Shown piece by piece: positions 6,530 to 15,502 of a stretch of DNA of 64,000 nt (position 1 is the stretch's first letter; the number at the start of each line of letters is the position of its first letter). Below the pieces are notes generated by a model. The model was given only the letters and a program-made list of their open reading frames with translations, was not told where the DNA came from and made no database searches. The translations under genes and the position numbers were made by a program. This stretch comes from Saccharibacillus endophyticus. GTDB taxonomy: Bacteria > Bacillota > Bacilli > Paenibacillales > Paenibacillaceae. The DNA lies in contig NZ_JAAZWE010000004.1 of assembly GCF_013185185.1 (NCBI RefSeq), positions 404,232 through 468,231 on the forward strand. Reading direction: 5' to 3'.

Positions 6530-9106
6530 TCAAATCTCCGGCAAACTGCCCGCGTCGATCGCGTGGAACAAATATCCCGCTTTCACATAAGCGTCGTAAT
6601 ACACGCGCCCGTTACGGTAGTACATCAGGTCTTCGATATGGAAGCCGCCCATCAGGTTCAGCTTCTCCACGCCGTCGCTGCGGCGTTCATGAACGTAGCC
6701 GACGCGGTAGATCCGCGACGTCTCTTCCTCGTTCAGCGCGTAGCGCATGAACTCGCCGTTGCCGTCGCCGAAGAAATACTTTTCTTCGTGGCGGTGTTCC
6801 TGCGTGTAGTCGAACAGCCGCAGCGTGATCGACGCGCGTTCTTCCAGCTTGCGGTACAGAATACGGAACAGGTCTTCCTTCGTCATTGTCTCGCGGTTCT
6901 CGTATTCCACGGCGACGTTCGCGCGGCGCAGCAGTTCCTGCTCGTACGTCTGCGCGAGCGGCTCCGCGCCCAGAATTTCGCGTACGCATAATTCTTGCAG
7001 CCGCTGAAGCAGGCGCCGCTCCCCGGCGTGCATCGCCGAAAGTCCGGCTTCGCTGATGCCGGACAGGATTCCCCGTCCGTAGCTCGGCGCCGGCAAGCCG
7101 GATGCTCCCGGCGCTCCGCCTGATCCCGAACCGCTCCCGGCCGAACCGCCCCCGGTTCCGTAAGCGTCCTCCGGACGCTCCGACACCAGCGCGGCCAGAT
7201 CGCCGAGCCTGCGCTCTTCGAAATAGTAATCCCGTCCGCGACGGTCTTCGGCGTCGCGCATGACCGCATCGACGACGCGTTCATAGTACGGCATCAGATT
7301 CTGCCCGATATAATCGTCCGCGCTCCGCGCGCTGTATTCCGCGGCGCGGCGCAGCCGCTCTTCGAGCTGCTCCACGCGACGAATGGTCGCTTTGTACTGA
7401 CTATGCAGCTCAACCAGCGCATCCTCGTACCGCCGATACATCTCGATCTCCATATCCAGCCGCAAAATACGCAGTTTCAAGCCGTATACCTGCTCGAAAA
7501 AGTACCGCACGAAGTTGCGCACGTTCTGACTGTCGCGCAGCAGCGCCTTTTTGAACGGCTGGTCTTCGACGATCCCGCCGTACAGCGCATCCAGCTCTTC
7601 CCGCGCTCCGTCCCGCTCCAGCATCGCTTCGCGCATCCGCTCAAGCAGCGCCGACGGCGCCGCTTGAGCGGATTCCGACGGATCGCTCCAGGCCGCGATC
7701 CGGTACAGCCCGTGCCGCGCGTCTTCCGCCGCGGCCCGCGAAGCGTACTCGCGCAGCCCGCGGCCGATATCGGCTTCGCCCAGATACCGCTGCGCTTCGC
7801 CTTCGAAATTGCCGCGGAAAAAGCTTTCCGCGGCTTTCCCGAACAGCGTCTCCTCGGCTTCCGCCAACGACATCCGCCGAATCGACGAATACGAAACGGA
7901 CGAACTCATGATGCCGTTCATGTCCTCCAACTTGCCTTCGTCCGGCGCCAGGCGCTCGGCCCGGCCGCGCATATGCACGCGGTCGAGTTCAAGCTTCGCC
8001 AACTGCTCGGCGGCAGGCGTGTCCGGAATGTCCCGCATGCGGCGGTTCAACCCGCGCGCGAACTGGTACAGCACCGCCAGCGCGATCGAACGGTCCGGCC
8101 GCGTAACCCGCGCGAATCCGCCCGAAGCCAACCCCCGGCGGCCGGATTCGCCGGACAATCCGCTTTTGAACGCCGAATTGTTGTACTGTCCGGCGCCCGT
8201 TTTGAGTCCTTCCAGCGGCTGCTCGTCCGCAGTTCCGGCGATCGAAGCGGCCGTGCCCGCGTCACGGCGGCGGTTTTTGAGCAGATGCGCGTGGCAGATA
8301 ATCTCGTACGCGCCGCGCAGGCCGCCCGGCGCGGCGATGCCCCGTTCGTTTTTGTCGGACAGGATGTACACCAGGTCGAACAGCGGCGAAGGCGCGTGGT
8401 TCACGTCGATCTTCAGCCGATTCTCCGTCACCTGCAAAGGCGCGGAAAACGCGTATTCCGGCCGCTGCATCAGATCCAGCTCCCGCAGGAACGAGACGCC
8501 GACCGAGCTCGAATAGCCGAACGAATCCGACTGCTCCTGATCGCTGACGAGCACGTACAGATCGGTCTGCACCGATTTGAACGATTGGCCGAACACAGCG
8601 CCCGCCAGCAGCGAAATCTCCGGCGTCAGCACGTTCATGACGTCGTCGGCATGCACGACCACCGACAAATGCAATCGATCGAATGACGCGAACAACCGGC
8701 CGCTTTCCGACAGCATCCGGCTGGATCTGCGCAGGTCGCGGTTCAGTTCGTACAGATGATCGGCTTGCGAATGGACGAACGCGCGGTGCGTATCGCGCCG
8801 CAGCGTATTTTCCTCCGTGCTCCGCGACCCGAACGCATCCCAGCGAAAACGCACGGCCTGAGGGTGGCGGTCCAAAGCATCCTCCGACAGCCCGTTCGTG
8901 GCAACATGGAAATACGCGATCCCTGCCGCATTGTCGTATTTGCGCGCGTTCAGTTCCGTCAGCGATACGGCCGCTTCGGCCGCGCGGTCCCCGATGAACA
9001 GGAAAGCGGCCGGATAATGCAGGCCGCTTCTCCCTTCCGCGAAGCCGGGCAGCTCTTCTTCCCTTGCCGCATACGCGGCGGCGAATTGCTCCAGCAGCTC
9101 GTTCAT
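6530..9106 (-). CDS. Coiled-coil protein with a degenerate tubulin-like N-terminal domain
   Basis: An 858-residue protein starting one base after the tubulin-like gene stop (TAA-T-ATG), so the two are translationally coupled. The first ~280 residues follow the order of strands in the neighbour: AFLFIGDRAAEAA (34-46) matches LIIGLGGTGIDAL, AYFHVATN (64-71) matches the second strand, VSFLRELDLMQ (204-214) matches AALKELDYWM, and APSPLFDLVYILSD (238-251) matches SPLPPFNLCHLISA. The phosphate loops are lost: GDRAA replaces GGTG, and VHADDVMN replaces SGGTGSGS. The centre is charged and helical, with long coiled coil between about 490 and 620, followed by a Gly/Ser linker near 650 and a C-terminal mixed domain. 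I infer a non-catalytic partner of the tubulin-like GTPase. The family name is not known to me. Confidence 0.75.
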   Translation of the reverse strand: MNELLEQFAAAYAAREEELPGFAEGRSGLHYPAAFLFIGDRAAEAAVSLTELNARKYDNAAGIAYFHVATNGLSEDALDRHPQAVRFRWDAFGSRSTEENTLRRDTHRAFVHSQADHLYELNRDLRRSSRMLSESGRLFASFDRLHLSVVVHADDVMNVLTPEISLLAGAVFGQSFKSVQTDLYVLVSDQEQSDSFGYSSSVGVSFLRELDLMQRPEYAFSAPLQVTENRLKIDVNHAPSPLFDLVYILSDKNERGIAAPGGLRGAYEIICHAHLLKNRRRDAGTAASIAGTADEQPLEGLKTGAGQYNNSAFKSGLSGESGRRGLASGGFARVTRPDRSIALAVLYQFARGLNRRMRDIPDTPAAEQLAKLELDRVHMRGRAERLAPDEGKLEDMNGIMSSSVSYSSIRRMSLAEAEETLFGKAAESFFRGNFEGEAQRYLGEADIGRGLREYASRAAAEDARHGLYRIAAWSDPSESAQAAPSALLERMREAMLERDGAREELDALYGGIVEDQPFKKALLRDSQNVRNFVRYFFEQVYGLKLRILRLDMEIEMYRRYEDALVELHSQYKATIRRVEQLEERLRRAAEYSARSADDYIGQNLMPYYERVVDAVMRDAEDRRGRDYYFEERRLGDLAALVSERPEDAYGTGGGSAGSGSGSGGAPGASGLPAPSYGRGILSGISEAGLSAMHAGERRLLQRLQELCVREILGAEPLAQTYEQELLRRANVAVEYENRETMTKEDLFRILYRKLEERASITLRLFDYTQEHRHEEKYFFGDGNGEFMRYALNEEETSRIYRVGYVHERRSDGVEKLNLMGGFHIEDLMYYRNGRVYYDAYVKAGYLFHAIDAGSLPEI

Positions 9107-9107
9107 A

Positions 9108-12100
9108 TTATTTCAACCTTTTGCGCAGCTCGTTCAGCTTGGCCGCCGTTTCTTGATAGAACCGGTACGCTTCTTCGCCGTTGACCAGCTCCATCCGCTC
9201 GTACTCCAGCTGTTGACGCGCTTCGAGGAACGTCGTGTACAGCTCGTCCAGCTTGCCGACCAGCAGCGACACGTCTTCCGACGCCGTCAGCTCGTTCGAG
9301 CGGCGGGAAGCTTTGCGCAGCAGCATTTGACGCTCACGGTCTCCCAGGGTGCGGAACACTTTATAAATCTCGAAGTGCGGATAGCTGCGGCTCTTCATCA
9401 GATTGACGAACGGCTCCCAGCTTTCTTCGTCCTCTTCGCGATCGTACACGTACAGCGCACCTTTTTTGACGATCGTCTCGGTGTAGAGCGCTTCGATGTA
9501 TTGGTCCAGCAGCTGCTCTTCGCCGGCATGCTGCGACAGCAGCGACTCCAGCTCGGCGATCTTCGCCTGAATCTGCTCGTACTTCGCCAACTCCGCGCGC
9601 ACGCGGCGGATTTGCTCCGGCGAACGGATCAGGTTTTCTTTCGCCAATTCTTCGTTAATGCTGCCGAAAATGTCCTTCGTCGACTCGCGGTCGATGCCTT
9701 CGGCCAGCAGACGCTTCAGCTCGGCATACGCGCGCTTCACTTCGCCCAGGTTCGGCTTGGCGCTTTGCAGCTGCATATCGAAACCGGACAGTGCCGCGAA
9801 CAGGTCGAAGGCTTTCGTCGTCACGACGGAATAGCGGCTGCTCGTCGTTTGGTCCGCGTCTTTTTCGATGATGACGCCGAAGCCCCGCGCCCGGTCGAAC
9901 TCGTTTCTGATACGCGCGTTGTAATCTTTGACCCGGCCGTTATCGTACACGTCGCCCCACGACTGCTGCGGAATCGGCGACGGCAGATACGTCCAGTTGT
10001 CGCGTTCCGATTGCACCAGATGGCGTCCGACGCCTTCTTTGCCGAGAATGGTACGTTCGTAGTTTTCTTCATACACTTTGAGCGGCGTATAAACGAACAG
10101 CGGCACCCCGTTGCGCGTGTTGAGCCAGAAAATCCGGTTTTTGACCTGGCTTTCTTTGACCGTGAAGTTCGATTTGCCGATCGCGTTCTCCTGATAGTTG
10201 CGGATACCTTTGAGGATGCCCGGCGCTTGAACAGGAACGGATACGAAGCCCCACGAAGGGAAATGCAGATTGCCCGAGCTGTTGCTCAAATGGAACACCG
10301 GAATCGCTTCTTCGTCCAGCTTGCCCGCGATATTGCGCTCGACGAACTTCTCGATCGACTCGTCTTCGCCGAACTTCATGCGCAGGAAATCTTCCATCGA
10401 CTGCGTGATCAGATCGCCGAATTTGCTGGTCAGGAAGTCCGAGATCGAACCGACGATATCCACTTCCTGCTCTTTGATCCAGCGGTCGGAGTGGTCGATC
10501 AGTTCCTGCGAGAAATCGCGGATCAGGTCGTCGACGTCGCGTTTTTCCATGATGCTGCCCACGACTTTGGAAATGTCCGGCACGCTGACCACGTTCCAGT
10601 AGTACGTTTTGTTGCCTTTGTGGTCCACCTGCTCGTCGCCGCGCGTCAAGATCTCGCCATTGCGTTCGAAAATGGAGCTGAGCGCGTTCAGAATCTCGGT
10701 AAACACGCCGTAAATGCGGTTGTTCTCCCGGTTCAGCAGCTCGTAGAAGTCTTCGTAGAACTCGATCATCTGCTCCGTGCGTTCGATATCCGCCCGCAGC
10801 CAGTATTCGTTCATTTTGGCTTCGATATAAGCGTTTTTCTTTTTGTCGCGGGAGATCAGGGCGCTTTTCGCGTCGCCCAGGCGTTCGTTCGCCTGCTCTT
10901 CCGCCGCTTCGATATCGCGCGGAATCCGCAGCAGCGACTCGCGCAGGTTCTCGATGTACGCCTGCAGCATTTTGAGCAGGGAGAAGCCTTTTTCCGTATA
11001 AATGAGGCGCGATACGTAGAACGGACCTTGCTCGGGACTCAGGAACGCGCGGCGGATCTGTTCGGAAAAACGCTCCAGCATTTCGCCCGGCAGCTGCTTT
11101 TTCATCTTGATGTATTCTTCGCGCGCCCGCGTCAGGAACGTCTGCTCCAGCTCCGCGTCCATGCTCACGTTCTGCATTTTGATCACGTTGGCGTAGTTGA
11201 GACGCTCGCTGTTCTGGTAGCCCGGAATCGGTTCCGGCACCCGCGACTCGAACGTTTTGAGCATGGAATCCGGGTCGAGCATCAGCTTCTGTGCGAAGCG
11301 CTCGATCTCTTCCTGGTTCGGCGCGTGCTGGAACATCTTCTCCATCTTCTGGAACAGGCGGTACGCGAGGTAAGTCGTCATTTCCTCGATCGGAAGCACC
11401 GCCGAAGACGCGCCGATGATGTTGTAATCGTAGTTCGCCGGATACGCCTTGGTCATCTGCGCGATATTCGTGCGGATATTGCTGATATAGTCGTGGATCG
11501 CGAACTCTTCGCCGGATGCTTTTTCTTCGCTCGCCATGAAGTTCGTGATATTTTCCGCCGTGACGTTCATGCAGTAATCGTACGCGTTCTCCAGCAGCTT
11601 GCCTTCGGTGTTGGTCGCGGAAATCAGATGGCACAGGTTAAAAGGCGGCAGCGGCGAGTTGACGGTCAGGATGCTGCCGTACTGCTGCTTGAACCGCTCA
11701 TTGCGCGCGTCGACGTTCATCCAGTAATCCAATTCTTTGAGCGCGGCGTAGCCGTTTTTGCGGACGTATTCGCGCGTATGTTCGCTGAGGCTTTTGTTCG
11801 ACAAATTGACGTCCGGCGTGAACAGGTAGCCCAGCATATTGAGACGGTCGACGCCGGCCGAGCCGTGATCGCGCTCGACCAGACCGCGGATGATGTACGA
11901 GATATCCAGGAACGAGCCGCTGCCCGTGCCGCCCGACAGGCCGGTCAGGAGGAACACGGTCAGTTTTTTGTTGGTGCCGACCGACAGTGTTTTGATCTTT
12001 TTGTCGATCGCCTGCACCACTTGGTTGATCTTGGTGAACAAAAGCAGGCGTCCCGCCTGGCGCACGCCGGCCGCGCCGTTCATGCCGTCGGTGATGCTCA

Positions 12101-12497
12101 GTTCCGGCGACAGCCATTCGGTGATGTACGGTTCCAGGATGCTGCGGTTTTGCAGCAGTCCGCCGATCTCGGCGTTGGCGAGCAGCACGAATTCGTTGAT
12201 CGGATCGAGCCCGATGCCTTTGTAGCGCTTGCCGCGATCCTGCTCGTTCGTCTCGAACGCGAGGAATTCGACGTTGGACGGTTTCTCCATTTTCTTTTTC
12301 GAAACGGGATCTTCCGGCAGTTTGAAGCGGCGGTTGATCTGGTATTTGAGGCGCAGCAGCGCGTCGATGCCCGTGCCGCCCAGACCGATGATCAGCATCG
12401 GGTTGTCGATGGTATCGACGCGGATTTTCTCGCTGACGATCCCGCCTCCGAGCGAGACGTCAAGCTGCTGGATATGTTCTCTTACGATCGGTTTCAT
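9108..12497 (-). CDS. Tubulin-like (Tubulin_2-type) GTPase with long coiled-coil region
   Basis: A 1129-residue protein. The N-terminal domain has a tubulin/FtsZ-type nucleotide fold: LIIGLGGTGIDAL at 36-47 (T1 loop) and the signature SGGTGSGS at 188-195 (T4 loop), both intact. It is much longer than FtsZ; residues about 460-700 and 980-1125 are charged, helical and coiled-coil rich, with mixed domains between. It matches proteins usually annotated tubulin-like domain-containing, whose role is not established. GTP binding and polymerisation are inferences from the fold. The ATG at 12497 is chosen because AAAGGAG lies six bases upstream; an upstream extension to 12677 is unsupported and lies in repeat-rich DNA. 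The gene leads a two-gene operon with the pseudo-tubulin protein. No transmembrane segment is seen. Confidence 0.88.
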   Translation of the reverse strand: MKPIVREHIQQLDVSLGGGIVSEKIRVDTIDNPMLIIGLGGTGIDALLRLKYQINRRFKLPEDPVSKKKMEKPSNVEFLAFETNEQDRGKRYKGIGLDPINEFVLLANAEIGGLLQNRSILEPYITEWLSPELSITDGMNGAAGVRQAGRLLLFTKINQVVQAIDKKIKTLSVGTNKKLTVFLLTGLSGGTGSGSFLDISYIIRGLVERDHGSAGVDRLNMLGYLFTPDVNLSNKSLSEHTREYVRKNGYAALKELDYWMNVDARNERFKQQYGSILTVNSPLPPFNLCHLISATNTEGKLLENAYDYCMNVTAENITNFMASEEKASGEEFAIHDYISNIRTNIAQMTKAYPANYDYNIIGASSAVLPIEEMTTYLAYRLFQKMEKMFQHAPNQEEIERFAQKLMLDPDSMLKTFESRVPEPIPGYQNSERLNYANVIKMQNVSMDAELEQTFLTRAREEYIKMKKQLPGEMLERFSEQIRRAFLSPEQGPFYVSRLIYTEKGFSLLKMLQAYIENLRESLLRIPRDIEAAEEQANERLGDAKSALISRDKKKNAYIEAKMNEYWLRADIERTEQMIEFYEDFYELLNRENNRIYGVFTEILNALSSIFERNGEILTRGDEQVDHKGNKTYYWNVVSVPDISKVVGSIMEKRDVDDLIRDFSQELIDHSDRWIKEQEVDIVGSISDFLTSKFGDLITQSMEDFLRMKFGEDESIEKFVERNIAGKLDEEAIPVFHLSNSSGNLHFPSWGFVSVPVQAPGILKGIRNYQENAIGKSNFTVKESQVKNRIFWLNTRNGVPLFVYTPLKVYEENYERTILGKEGVGRHLVQSERDNWTYLPSPIPQQSWGDVYDNGRVKDYNARIRNEFDRARGFGVIIEKDADQTTSSRYSVVTTKAFDLFAALSGFDMQLQSAKPNLGEVKRAYAELKRLLAEGIDRESTKDIFGSINEELAKENLIRSPEQIRRVRAELAKYEQIQAKIAELESLLSQHAGEEQLLDQYIEALYTETIVKKGALYVYDREEDEESWEPFVNLMKSRSYPHFEIYKVFRTLGDRERQMLLRKASRRSNELTASEDVSLLVGKLDELYTTFLEARQQLEYERMELVNGEEAYRFYQETAAKLNELRKRLK

Positions 12498-12584
12498 GAA
12501 AAGCTCCTTTCGGGATGCGGCTTTCGTGCTTTCGTGCAGCGAAGGAAAGCCGGTTGCGTATATGAAGGTGATGTCGGTTCCACA

Positions 12585-12650
12585 TTGCATTTTAGACAAG
12601 GTAACTCCGACCATTGGCATTTTAAGTCGTCTACGTTGCATTTTAGGCAA
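12585..12650 (-). promoter_or_regulatory. Triple operator-like repeat upstream of the tubulin operon
   Basis: Three copies of one motif lie 90-150 bases before the tubulin-like start: TTGCATTTTAGACAA (12585-12599), TTGGCATTTTAAGTC (12614-12628) and TTGCATTTTAGGCAA (12636-12650). The outer two carry TTGC/GCAA or TTGC/ACAA inverted ends around an A/T core. Spacing is 29 and 22 bases. The arrangement suggests repeated binding of a dimeric regulator. No regulator gene lies in the locus, so the factor is unknown. Confidence 0.5.
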
Positions 12651-12749
12651 TCGCGGCGAAGAGCAACACCGTCTCAAGACGGGGATGTTGACGAAAAAGC
12701 AACTTTTTAGGCAGAAAATCAGATTTTCACAGCAAAAGTGTGCGAAAGG

Positions 12750-12856
12750 TCAACATTTTCCGCCTTTTGTACGCTGAAAGACGATTTTCCGGCGAATTTG
12801 TTGACGTTTGGTCAGCATTTGCGGGAAAAAGAGGCGGGTTAAGGCGGAAATGTTGA
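12750..12856. repeat. Long-spaced inverted repeat in the tubulin upstream region
   Basis: TCAACATTTTCCGCCTT (12750-12766) is matched in reverse by AAGGCGGAAATGTTGA (12841-12856), differing by one extra T. Related words (GTTGACG, GTCAGCATTTGCGG) lie between the arms. The structure is too widely spaced to be an intrinsic terminator and is not followed by a T-run. Its role is unknown. Confidence 0.55.
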
Positions 12857-12880
12857 TGGGAATCGCTCGTTAAGGGATTC

Positions 12881-13110
12881 GATGAAGCCTATGGCTTCCT
12901 TAATTCGATTGGAATCGCTCCCTGGATAGGATCCGAAGCCGGTTGAACCGTCCGGCCTCGAGTTCTTTCATCAAAGTCGCTGGTGGATTTAAGGAAGCCT
13001 ATGGCTTCATCAATTCGATCGGAATCGCTTTTTCGGATAGAACTCGAAGCCGGTTGAACCGTCCGGCTTCGAGTTCTTTCATCAAAGTCGCTGGTGGATT
13101 TGATGAAGCC
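12881..13110. repeat. Two tandem copies of a 110-bp repeat
   Basis: Unit one is 12881-12990 and unit two 12991-13101, followed by the first nine bases of a third (13102-13110) that ends three bases before the VWA stop codon. The units are about 90 percent alike by eye. Each contains the small hairpin GAAGCCTATGGCTTC and a longer one pairing GAAGCCGG with CCGGCTTC. Repeated strong hairpins directly after a stop suggest attenuation or mRNA stabilisation between the VWA gene and the tubulin operon. Confidence 0.8.
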
Positions 13111-13112
13111 TT

Positions 13113-14915
13113 TTACACCAAATATTCCACCAAAATCGTCTTCCCGGCCTGAACCATCGGAACCGTGATCCGGTCTCCGCTTTTCAGCTCCAGTCCCTTC
13201 GACGTGTCGACGACGCGGCCGGATTTTTCGATCGGGACGCCTTCGGCGCTGCTGCGCAGCACGATGCGGTCTTCGGAACCCGGGGTGAAAACGATGTTCT
13301 CGGTGTCCTTCAACTCGGGAGCAAGCTGGAGAAGCTGATGCAGATTAAGACGGCCTTTGTACGTGTTTAGTTTCTTATATTGCGGATAAGAGCGTTCGCC
13401 GGTGTTTTCGTCGCGGATCTCGATCACCATTTGACCGACGAAGCCTTTATTGGCTTTTTTCAGATATTTCATGACGAAGAACGCGATAGCGGCGAGCAGG
13501 ATCAGGCCGAGCACGCCCAGAATGACCGGAATCCACGGGAATGCTTTTTCCGTGCCGGCTCCGCCCGACACGGCACCCGATGCCGCGTCGATGCTGATCG
13601 GCGCGGATTCGCGGTAGAAGCTGTCGGCTTCCGCGCGAACGATCAACGTATACTTGTGCGCTTCGGGCAGCTCGTAGCTTCCGTCGAACTGCGTACCGTC
13701 AAGCGTCATCGGAACGCTCGTCTCCGTACCCGTATCCTCGTCCTTCACGACGAGCGAAGCTTGCATCGTCGCGTAAAGTTCGGGCGAATCCAGCTTCGTG
13801 CCGCCGCTCGTCAGATAAGCGGAGACATTGACTTTATCGCCTTTTCCGTACGAAGAACCGCTCAGCGGAGCGGTCGCCAGCTCCAGATCGTAGTTGAAGA
13901 CCAGGTTGATATCGATCTGGTCTTTGTCCGCGCCTTTGACGCTCAGCGTCCAATCGCCTTCCTGCGGCTTGATCATTTTGAGCAGGGAGTAGGTCTTGGA
14001 CGTGGACAAAGTGACGGCATCCGACGGAATCGTCACCTCGGCGCCGCTCGGATCTTTCAGTTTCAGTTCCACTTTTTGAGCCGAGGTAATCGAGACGTTG
14101 GCTTCCAGCACGTTGGCGTTCGGCACACTGATTTGTACATCCTGGAAATCGCCGCTGCCGGTCAGCGAACCGAGCGGAACCACGTTAAGCTGCTGGTGGC
14201 TGGCGAAAATCTCGCTCAGGATACCCGGCAGGTCGTCGGCGGAATCGGTCACGAACGATTTGCCGCTCGTATCGGTCGCAATCTTTTCCAACTCAGCCTG
14301 GTTCAATTTGCCGTCGGCATTGAGTCCGATCGTATACACCGGGATACCGGCGTCTTTCGCTTTTTGCACCGAACCGGCCAGTTCCTGCTGCGATTGCTCT
14401 GCCGTTTTGGACTTGGTGCTGTTAAGCTGGGTATTGCCGTCGGCCAGCAAAACGATCATCGGCTCGCGACCCGTCTGCGCGCTTCGCTGCAGCATGTTGA
14501 CCGCTTCGGTAACGCCCACCGCCGTATCCGTATAAGCGCCGCGGCCCAACTGTCCGATGAACGTCTTCAGCTCTTCTTTGTCGGTCTGGCTTTGAATTTC
14601 CAGCAGCGCTTTCTCGCGCTGCACGACATCGGTGTAAGAAACGATCCCGACGCGATCTCCTTGAACCGGCAGCATGTCGATGAACAACCGCATCGCTTCG
14701 TTGCCTATTTTTTGCGGATCGCTGGTTGCCATCGAATTACTCGCATCCAGCACCAATACCGCATCGATCGGCGCGGAACCCGCCGAACTTGCCGCCGTCC
14801 CCGAGGACGTCGTTCCCGAGGCGGCCGCAAACCGCGAACCTGCCGGAAGTAATCCCGCAACCAGCAGCAGGGCTGCAAGCAGCGGGTAGATCAACCTTCT
14901 TGTTTTTGGCATCAT
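13113..14915 (-). CDS. Secreted/membrane-anchored VWA protein with cytoplasmic tail domain
   Basis: A 600-residue protein. Residues 1-32 form a signal peptide with a basic start and hydrophobic core. A Ser/Gly/Ala-rich linker leads to an extracytoplasmic VWA domain at about 50-240 with intact MIDAS residues D57, S59 and S61. Beta-rich extracellular domains follow (about 245-450), then a single transmembrane helix near 458-482, a KYLKK stop-transfer motif, and about 118 cytoplasmic residues rich in beta strands with a C-terminal segment reminiscent of phosphopeptide-binding or adaptor folds. The topology suits an outside-to-inside sensor that could recruit the soluble tubulin or GTPase proteins encoded downstream; that is inference. 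It is first in the minus-strand run and divergent from the 15335-18467 operon. Two adjacent ATG codons are possible starts. Confidence 0.82.
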   Translation of the reverse strand: MMPKTRRLIYPLLAALLLVAGLLPAGSRFAAASGTTSSGTAASSAGSAPIDAVLVLDASNSMATSDPQKIGNEAMRLFIDMLPVQGDRVGIVSYTDVVQREKALLEIQSQTDKEELKTFIGQLGRGAYTDTAVGVTEAVNMLQRSAQTGREPMIVLLADGNTQLNSTKSKTAEQSQQELAGSVQKAKDAGIPVYTIGLNADGKLNQAELEKIATDTSGKSFVTDSADDLPGILSEIFASHQQLNVVPLGSLTGSGDFQDVQISVPNANVLEANVSITSAQKVELKLKDPSGAEVTIPSDAVTLSTSKTYSLLKMIKPQEGDWTLSVKGADKDQIDINLVFNYDLELATAPLSGSSYGKGDKVNVSAYLTSGGTKLDSPELYATMQASLVVKDEDTGTETSVPMTLDGTQFDGSYELPEAHKYTLIVRAEADSFYRESAPISIDAASGAVSGGAGTEKAFPWIPVILGVLGLILLAAIAFFVMKYLKKANKGFVGQMVIEIRDENTGERSYPQYKKLNTYKGRLNLHQLLQLAPELKDTENIVFTPGSEDRIVLRSSAEGVPIEKSGRVVDTSKGLELKSGDRITVPMVQAGKTILVEYLV

Positions 14916-15334
14916 TTCGACAAAACCCCTTTAATTTATCTGTGATTCGGTATTCGAACTTGAACGAAGCGGCGTATCGCCCAACGCGGCATGCGGCAAA
15001 CCCGACTGCCGGAAGCGCGAGACCGAAGACGGACGCCGACGAAACTATCATAGGCTTGTTTTCTGTGAAATTCCTTAATATTTCGTTAATAACTTCTGAA
15101 AAGGTTGTAACCTCCCTGCCCTAAACCTGCTTTTGCGCGTTAAAGGTGCGGGTTTCCCATGTTGCGCAAGGCCGATTTTCCAGCTATCGTTAAGCAAGGA
15201 GACGCTGCCCAAATTATAACGTAAAACGTGCAGCGATTCACGAATGGATTCCATTTTGAACCATCCGTTCGATATTTTTCTTGGAGACTTCCGAAATACG
15301 CCCGTCATCGGGCCATGAAAGGGACGTGCAGCGA
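14916..15334. other. Divergent intergenic region between the two arms of the locus
   Basis: About 420 bases separate the VWA gene from the divergent operon. No gene is supported here. The sequence contains several A/T-rich words that could be -10 elements (for example TATGAT near 15045-15055 on the minus strand) but no pair with convincing -35 spacing. It is the only place from which both arms could be co-regulated. Confidence 0.4.
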
Positions 15335-15502
15335 TTGTCCGCTTATTTAATTTACGTCACATACGGCTTACTCGGGATTTTGTTTCTTTTTGCCGGAATC
15401 AAATCCATTCTTTATATGCGCAGTCCGAAAAAAGCCCACCCCCGGGCAGATTTGGACCAACGTCTGCTAAACACTCTAAACGAACGGCGTGAACACCCAT
15501 GA
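15335..15502 (+). CDS. Small single-pass membrane protein
   Basis: A roughly 55-residue protein. One hydrophobic helix (YLIYVTYGLLGILFLFAGI) is followed by a short basic and charged tail. The TTG at 15335 is chosen because AAAGGG lies about nine bases upstream; a GTG at 15326 or TTG at 15281 would give up to 73 residues but are placed poorly relative to that site. Its stop overlaps the start of the next gene (ATGA), so it is the first gene of a coupled three-gene operon. No family is recognised. Such small membrane proteins often assist or anchor a larger partner, here inferred only from context. Confidence 0.6.
   Translation: MSAYLIYVTYGLLGILFLFAGIKSILYMRSPKKAHPRADLDQRLLNTLNERREHP

Noticed and set aside
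9153..12710. 1185-codon plus-strand open frame antisense to the tubulin-like gene
   Set aside because: It mirrors the real gene, has an Arg/Val/Phe-rich composition without domains, and lacks a ribosome site. Long antisense frames are common in GC-rich genes.
12881..13110. CRISPR array
   Set aside because: Only two 110-bp units with no spacers of constant length and no cas genes; this is a tandem duplication.
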